A stretch of 10,551 nt of DNA from Euryarchaeota archaeon UBA88 (GTDB taxonomy: Archaea > Thermoplasmatota > Poseidoniia > Poseidoniales > Poseidoniaceae): NCBI GenBank assembly GCA_002499545.1, contig DAME01000010.1, forward strand, positions 8,709 to 19,259, written 5' to 3'. Positions within the stretch are counted from its first letter, which is position 1. Each line of letters starts with the position of its first letter. Below are positions 7,508 to 10,551 of the stretch, piece by piece. The position numbers were made by a program, and so were the translations under genes. A model generated the notes under the pieces. It was given only the letters and a program-made list of their open reading frames with translations, was not told where the DNA came from and did not search any database.

Positions 7508-7980
7508 ACAGGGTCTTCTTCATCGATGAACGGGCGAAGATTGGGAGCAAGCCCGCTGAGTGCTTCGACAACGCTTGTTTCAGGCTTGAGGGCGCGAAGG
7601 AGTTCACCTCGGAGAGTTTCTCCAACCTTGACGTCCATGCTTTCGAACCTTCTTCGCAGTTCATTTTGGAGCCTTCCGCCCGTTCGGTCCCAATCCATCA
7701 AGAGACAGATGGCGGGGCCTCCATCGTTGCCTCTGGTCCCGTATGTCTCGTACATGTGAGTGATGAACCGTTCTAAATTCCAGCCCCTGTTGAGGACTTC
7801 AATCGAACCGGTAAAACCGAGCGTTTCAAGAGCAATTTTATCTCGCCGTCCTTCGACAATGACGGGAAAACCGTTCACACGATTTTTCCCACGCACTTCT
7901 CCCAACGCAGCACCAGCTACGGCGAACCGTTCAGCAGCATTCCCCGAACCAAGCGGCGAGCGATGTTTCTGGTCTCGCAT
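7489..7980 (-). CDS. Small archaeal Toprim-domain protein (UPF0292-like)
   Basis: 163 residues. The Toprim fold signature is visible: a hydrophobic strand, then EGRRD (Glu43, Asp47), and later a strand ending in DWDRTG (Asp96, Asp98), the acidic residues that bind Mg2+ in topoisomerases, DnaG primases and nucleases. Further family features are LGFTGSIEVLNRG (54-66) and GETLRGELLRAL (120-131). It lacks the rest of a primase or topoisomerase and is a stand-alone Toprim protein of the kind conserved in archaea. A role in RNA or DNA end processing has been suggested for such proteins, but I cannot assign one here. ATG 7980 follows GGAGGG by seven bases, and the gene lies three bases after the DUF167 stop, so the two are translated as a unit. 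Confidence 0.87.
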   Translation of the reverse strand: MRDQKHRSPLGSGNAAERFAVAGAALGEVRGKNRVNGFPVIVEGRRDKIALETLGFTGSIEVLNRGWNLERFITHMYETYGTRGNDGGPAICLLMDWDRTGGRLQNELRRRFESMDVKVGETLRGELLRALKPETSVVEALSGLAPNLRPFIDEEDPVQASEP

Positions 7981-7983
7981 CGC

Positions 7984-8301
7984 TTATCCCTCCACGAGCG
8001 TTGTAATTTTTTCAATGAGATGATCGGAATGAACGCCTTCAATTCGAACTTTCTTGATTCGCGACTTGGCTCCTGAAACGACATGCATCTTTGATGTAGA
8101 AAGTGACAACGAAGTAGCCATGACGTGCACTACGGCTTGATTGGCCATGCCGTTGCGTGCTTCAGCCCTTACCGCTACGGTCAGTTTCCCCCTCCATTGA
8201 TTGAATCCAATGATCCCTTGGCGCTTAGAGCCGGGGAGTACTTCAACATCGATCAAAACCGCACCGTCCAGTGTCGATTGAATGCATGATGCAAGTGCCA
8301 C
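7984..8301 (-). CDS. DUF167 (YggU-like) family protein
   Basis: About 105 residues from GTG 8301. The family core is complete: a strand ending VEVLPGSK (family V.V.PgAk), IIGFNQWRGKLTVAVRA, the conserved GMANQA (family GkANxA), and near the end SGAKSRIKKVRIEG (family G..sr.K.v.i.g). Structures of this family show a small alpha/beta fold; its biochemical role is unknown. Bacterial and archaeal members are about 95-110 residues, which favours the GTG start. A TTG at 8331 would add ten residues (MINGQVVWLN), and no Shine-Dalgarno supports either. The stop is three bases from the Toprim start, so this is the first gene of a two-gene minus-strand unit, divergent from the cytochrome oxidase operon. 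Confidence 0.85.
   Translation of the reverse strand: MALASCIQSTLDGAVLIDVEVLPGSKRQGIIGFNQWRGKLTVAVRAEARNGMANQAVVHVMATSLSLSTSKMHVVSGAKSRIKKVRIEGVHSDHLIEKITTLVEG
7988..7993 (-). promoter_or_regulatory. Ribosome-binding site, GGAGGG (minus strand)
   Basis: Read on the minus strand, GGAGGG ends seven bases before ATG 7980 and lies within the last codons of the DUF167 gene. It decides the Toprim start and shows coupling within the two-gene unit. Confidence 0.75.
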
Positions 8302-8379
8302 ATTCAGCCACACGACTTGGCCGTTTATCAATCTGCATATTGGCGCTATTCGGCAGGTAATCTGACAAGTTTTTGGCCC

Positions 8380-8387
8380 TTTTTAAA
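8380..8387. promoter_or_regulatory. TATA-like box in a dyad, possibly shared by divergent units
   Basis: TTTTTAAA sits inside a near-perfect dyad spanning 8376-8392 (GCCC, T/A-rich core, GGGC). The 185 bases between the DUF167 start region (8331) and subunit II (8517) contain no other comparable AT-rich box. On the + strand it would start transcription near 8410. On the minus strand, the same element read as TTTAAAAA would start near 8358, just ahead of the DUF167 gene. A bidirectional promoter, or a promoter with an overlapping symmetric operator, is possible. This is inferred from sequence alone. Confidence 0.4.
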
Positions 8388-8409
8388 GGGGCTTTCTTCT
8401 TTCATCCAA

Positions 8410-8439
8410 ATGAGGTACTGCGGACTCCTTACCGCTTGA
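8410..8439 (+). other. Possible leaderless nine-codon leader ORF before cytochrome oxidase
   Basis: ATG at 8410 opens a frame encoding MRYCGLLTA and stops at TGA 8437-8439. The ATG lies about 27 bases after the centre of the TATA-like box at 8380-8387, where an archaeal transcript would begin, so it would be a leaderless start at the very 5' end. Its last codons overlap the left arm of a stem at 8431-8453. A chance occurrence is quite possible. Confidence 0.25.
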
Positions 8440-8486
8440 ACAAACGAGGCGGTGCCGAACCCGCGGTCGCCAAGGGTTTAAGACCG
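8431..8486 (+). promoter_or_regulatory. Two short stem-loops in the cox leader
   Basis: ACCGC (8431-8435) can pair with GCGGT (8449-8453), and CGGTC (8464-8468) with GACCG (8482-8486). Each stem has five pairs and a 13-base loop. They lie between the predicted transcript start near 8410 and the Shine-Dalgarno at 8507-8514. No known riboswitch or tRNA is recognised. The stems are short, so a structured leader is only a suggestion. Confidence 0.25.
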
Positions 8487-8506
8487 GTAGTGTGGGCCCT
8501 AAATTT

Positions 8507-8514
8507 GAGGGTGA
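8507..8514 (+). promoter_or_regulatory. Ribosome-binding site, GAGGGTGA
   Basis: GAGGGTGA ends two bases before ATG 8517 (its GAGG core is six bases away). It selects ATG 8517 over upstream TTG/GTG codons in the same open frame, whose extra translation does not resemble any oxidase N-terminus. Confidence 0.7.
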
Positions 8515-8516
8515 CA

Positions 8517-9533
8517 ATGCCTGCTGAAGACACAGTTTTCAATGTATTATATGATAAGTTCATGTTTTGGGGAATACTTGTCGGTATTTTCACATTCGGG
8601 TGGATGTTTTTGGCAATGCTGCGCTACCGCGACGGCGTTGAACCTGACACCTCGGGCATCGACCATATCGAAGTGGGTTCGTTCCCCGTCGACAGACACA
8701 ATACCGGCCTTGAGGTACTGTTTTACGTCCTTCCATCAATCATTGTCGTCTGGATTACCATGCTTGCACTCGCATCCAACACAGCGGTGTGGGTGATTCC
8801 AGCAGAAGAAGACGCCTTCAGCGTTGACATTGTCGGAAAGCAGTGGTTCTGGGAATTTGAATATCAGGACAGTCTTACTTGGGAAGACGATCCTCGCACG
8901 ACCTATGTTGACGTGGAATGGAACGGCAGTATGCTGACGGTCCACGCCCAAGACTCGACAGCAACCAATGTCACCGTCGAAGTTGACGGAGTGAAGAGTG
9001 AATACTCAATCGACGCCACTACCGGGATGCTGACCATCTTGAACATGTATTTTGACAGAGCACTCCACGCTGAAATCACCGTATTCGACAGCGAAGAAAC
9101 TCTTCTCCACACGTGGGAGCACATCCCCGCTGCTCAGTATGATGCCCAAGGCAACGTTGTCGAGATTTACACGCTTTCAACCGCTGGAGGAGAGCACCTC
9201 ATCATCCCGTGCGATGAAGCGATTCGCCTCGACATGTTCTCCCGCCCACACGACAATTCCAATCCGGCCTATGTTGGCGTACAGCACTCGTTCTGGTTGC
9301 CAGAATGGGGCGTGAAAGAAGACCTTGTACCAGGTCTTGAATCAGGCACAGTCATGACGTTCAAGCCCGATGATTTGGGCACGTTCCCAATCCGCTGCGC
9401 AGAATACTGCGGTCTTGACCATTCAAAGATGATCGGTCACATCGACATCGTTGCTCGAAATGGAGAGAATTGTGACGCAGACACGGGTGTCCTCAAGATA
9501 GACGACACCTCCTCTAGCGGAGGCGGCTACTGA
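8517..9533 (+). CDS. coxB: Cytochrome c oxidase (haem-copper oxidase) subunit II with enlarged CuA domain
   Basis: 338 residues. Subunit II takes electrons at its binuclear CuA centre and passes them to haem a in subunit I. Two membrane helices (about 14-35 and 65-87, with LEVLFYVLPSIIV) are followed by the extracytoplasmic cupredoxin domain. Conserved features are GKQWFWEFEY (107-116), HSFWLPEWGVK (from His257), and the CuA set Cys294-x3-Cys298-x3-His302-x2-Met305, all intact. There is no signal peptide and no fused cytochrome c. About 108 residues separate WEFEY from GEHLIIP, where ordinary subunits II have some 30-40; the extra part looks beta-rich (VTVEVDGVK, MLTILNMYF). A smaller insertion (FSRPHDNSNPAY) precedes His257. 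The C-terminus is a short SSSGGGY tail. It overlaps the following subunit I fusion gene by one base (TGATG). Confidence 0.93.
   Translation: MPAEDTVFNVLYDKFMFWGILVGIFTFGWMFLAMLRYRDGVEPDTSGIDHIEVGSFPVDRHNTGLEVLFYVLPSIIVVWITMLALASNTAVWVIPAEEDAFSVDIVGKQWFWEFEYQDSLTWEDDPRTTYVDVEWNGSMLTVHAQDSTATNVTVEVDGVKSEYSIDATTGMLTILNMYFDRALHAEITVFDSEETLLHTWEHIPAAQYDAQGNVVEIYTLSTAGGEHLIIPCDEAIRLDMFSRPHDNSNPAYVGVQHSFWLPEWGVKEDLVPGLESGTVMTFKPDDLGTFPIRCAEYCGLDHSKMIGHIDIVARNGENCDADTGVLKIDDTSSSGGGY
9519..9523 (+). promoter_or_regulatory. Ribosome-binding site, GGAGG
   Basis: GGAGG lies nine bases before ATG 9533, within the Gly-rich 3' end of the subunit II gene. With the TGATG stop/start overlap, it supports ATG 9533 as the start of the fusion gene. 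Confidence 0.65.
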
Positions 9534-10551
9534 TGCAAAAGCGAGTTACGGTCTTGGCACTGATTTTCCTCATGCTCGTGGCTGCGCCACAGTTTGAAGC
9601 AATGCCGACCGGAATTGGCAGTAATGGTGACAACGGTTGTACCTGTCACGGCGGCGCATCACCAGACACCAAAGTTACCGTCACCGGCCTACCAGACACG
9701 TTCAACGCTAGCGAGACCTACACGTTCACAGTCACCGTGGTCAATGATGTGATGGAGCCCCACGACGGAGCAGACGGCACGGAATGGAACGGCCATAAAG
9801 GTGGTTTCCGAATTCTTTCAACATCCGGTGTTGTTTCAACGGTTGAAGATTCTCTCGGCCACGACATGGATGGGGGCTTGACGCATACCGCTGAAGGCAA
9901 CGACCGACGCACGTGGGACTTTGAATGGGTTGCACCTGCCGATGACACCAAGGTCGTTGACATCACGGTGTATGGAAACGCCGTCAACGGTGGAGCAGGC
10001 CCAGGTGGCGATTATTGGAACCAAGCAGACTTTACAATTCCAGGATTGAATGCAGGCGACGTTGGACCAACGGCGCGAGCACTTGTCGTGTTGGTGACGG
10101 CCATCGGCCTCTCCCTCGGTATGGTTCTACTCAGCGTTCTTTGGGTGTTTTACTCCCGCTCACCAGATACGTTTACGATATCGAACTTCTGGGGATACCT
10201 CAAGCCTTGGCTCACCACAACCGACCACAAAGAAGTTGGAATTCTGTACTTCTTGTTCGGTTTCACTTTCTTCCTCGTGGGTGGTGTTCTCGCACTTCTT
10301 TTCCGTATTCAACTGGCACTGCCGGAAAACTCTTTCTTGACTGAGTCGGAATACAACTCGTTCTTCACGCTGCACGGAACCACGATGATTTTCCTGGCTG
10401 CTATGCCGATGATTGCAGGATTCATGAACTACGTGTTGCCGTTGCAGATTGGTGCTAAGGACCTCGCTTTCCCTCGAATCAACGCTCTTGGACTGTGGGT
10501 TTTGGTCTTCTCAAGCCCTCTACTCTACACCGGTATTTGGTCGGGAGAGGG
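9533..10551 (+). CDS. coxA: Reeler/choice-of-anchor-like domain fused to cytochrome c oxidase subunit I (3' end outside window)
   Basis: The frame runs 339 codons without a stop to the window edge. Residues 1-23 look like a signal peptide (MQKR, then a hydrophobic stretch to FEA). GCTCHGG follows (Cys36, Cys38, His39), where related domains carry CxxCH. Residues 45-170 resemble the Reeler/choice-of-anchor V beta domain: TVTGLPDTFNASETYTFTV, GGFRILSTSG, HTAEGNDRRTWDFEWVAP, then ITVYGNAVNGG. A membrane helix spans about 181-207. Subunit I starts near 219: LTTTDHKEVG (227-236), helix I, then TLHGTTMIF with His281, the expected low-spin haem ligand, and IGAKDLAFPRIN (306-317). The rest, with the CuB histidines and proton channels, lies beyond the window. 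Ordinary subunits I begin near the TTDHK motif, so about 210 residues are extra. It is translationally coupled to subunit II. Confidence 0.88.
   Translation, partial: MQKRVTVLALIFLMLVAAPQFEAMPTGIGSNGDNGCTCHGGASPDTKVTVTGLPDTFNASETYTFTVTVVNDVMEPHDGADGTEWNGHKGGFRILSTSGVVSTVEDSLGHDMDGGLTHTAEGNDRRTWDFEWVAPADDTKVVDITVYGNAVNGGAGPGGDYWNQADFTIPGLNAGDVGPTARALVVLVTAIGLSLGMVLLSVLWVFYSRSPDTFTISNFWGYLKPWLTTTDHKEVGILYFLFGFTFFLVGGVLALLFRIQLALPENSFLTESEYNSFFTLHGTTMIFLAAMPMIAGFMNYVLPLQIGAKDLAFPRINALGLWVLVFSSPLLYTGIWSGE

Noticed and set aside
8441..8500. tRNA-like segments in the cox leader (for example GCGGGTTCGGCACCGC on the minus strand)
   Set aside because: The T-loop lacks the conserved A58, and no acceptor or anticodon stem of proper length can be formed around it on either strand.
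8373..8516. Open frame extending subunit II upstream by 48 codons from a TTG
   Set aside because: It has no similarity to oxidase N-termini, it runs through the TATA-like box and leader stems, and a good GAGGGTGA site selects ATG 8517.
10121..10123. Internal ATG as a separate start for an ordinary subunit I
   Set aside because: The ATG (residue 197) lies in the middle of a membrane helix and has no ribosome-binding site, and the frame upstream is coding with clear domain motifs.
9718..10375. Several short open frames on both strands over the oxidase subunit I fusion gene
   Set aside because: They overlap the 339-codon + frame beginning at 9533, which carries the signal peptide, beta domain and subunit I motifs and accounts for the region.

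Overview
The window looks like a piece of chromosome from an aerobic, mesophilic archaeon. The best guess is a marine Thermoplasmatota lineage such as Marine Group II/III (Poseidoniales-like). This placement is inferred from gene content: a THEP1-type NTPase, a small archaeal Toprim protein, a DUF167 protein, an Lrp/AsnC regulator, secreted one-pass proteins with N-glycosylation sequons, and a haem-copper oxidase operon. By eye the base composition is close to even, genes are packed tightly, and GGAGG or GGTGA ribosome-binding sites precede several starts. No rRNA, tRNA, CRISPR array or transposon was seen.

Left part (1-2525, + strand): the 3' end of an N6-adenine DNA methyltransferase (NPPW motif, start outside the window); a THEP1-family P-loop NTPase with its own TATA-like box and Shine-Dalgarno; and a small two-helix membrane protein. 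Converging on these from the minus strand (2575-3936) is an unrecognised protein with about 12 membrane helices.

Middle (3988-7507, + strand): a probable three-gene operon. It starts with a tRNA m5C methyltransferase that resembles eukaryotic NSUN2/Trm4 along its full length, not the short archaeal version. An ATGA overlap couples it to a secreted, membrane-anchored protein of unknown function, and an Lrp/AsnC-type regulator follows. A minus-strand pair (DUF167, then Toprim; 8301-7489) ends tail-to-tail against the Lrp gene.

Right part (8332-10551, + strand): a cytochrome oxidase operon. A TATA-like box inside a dyad sits between the DUF167/Toprim pair and the oxidase and could serve both directions. 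An unusual leader of about 107 nt (a possible leaderless nine-codon ORF plus two short stems) precedes subunit II, which has an enlarged cupredoxin domain. The last gene, open at the window end, overlaps subunit II by one base. It encodes a signal peptide, a CTCH motif, a Reeler/choice-of-anchor-like beta domain and a membrane helix fused in frame to the N-terminus of oxidase subunit I. This fusion and the enlarged subunit II are the most notable features: together they suggest a haem-copper oxidase with an elaborated extracytoplasmic electron-entry face.
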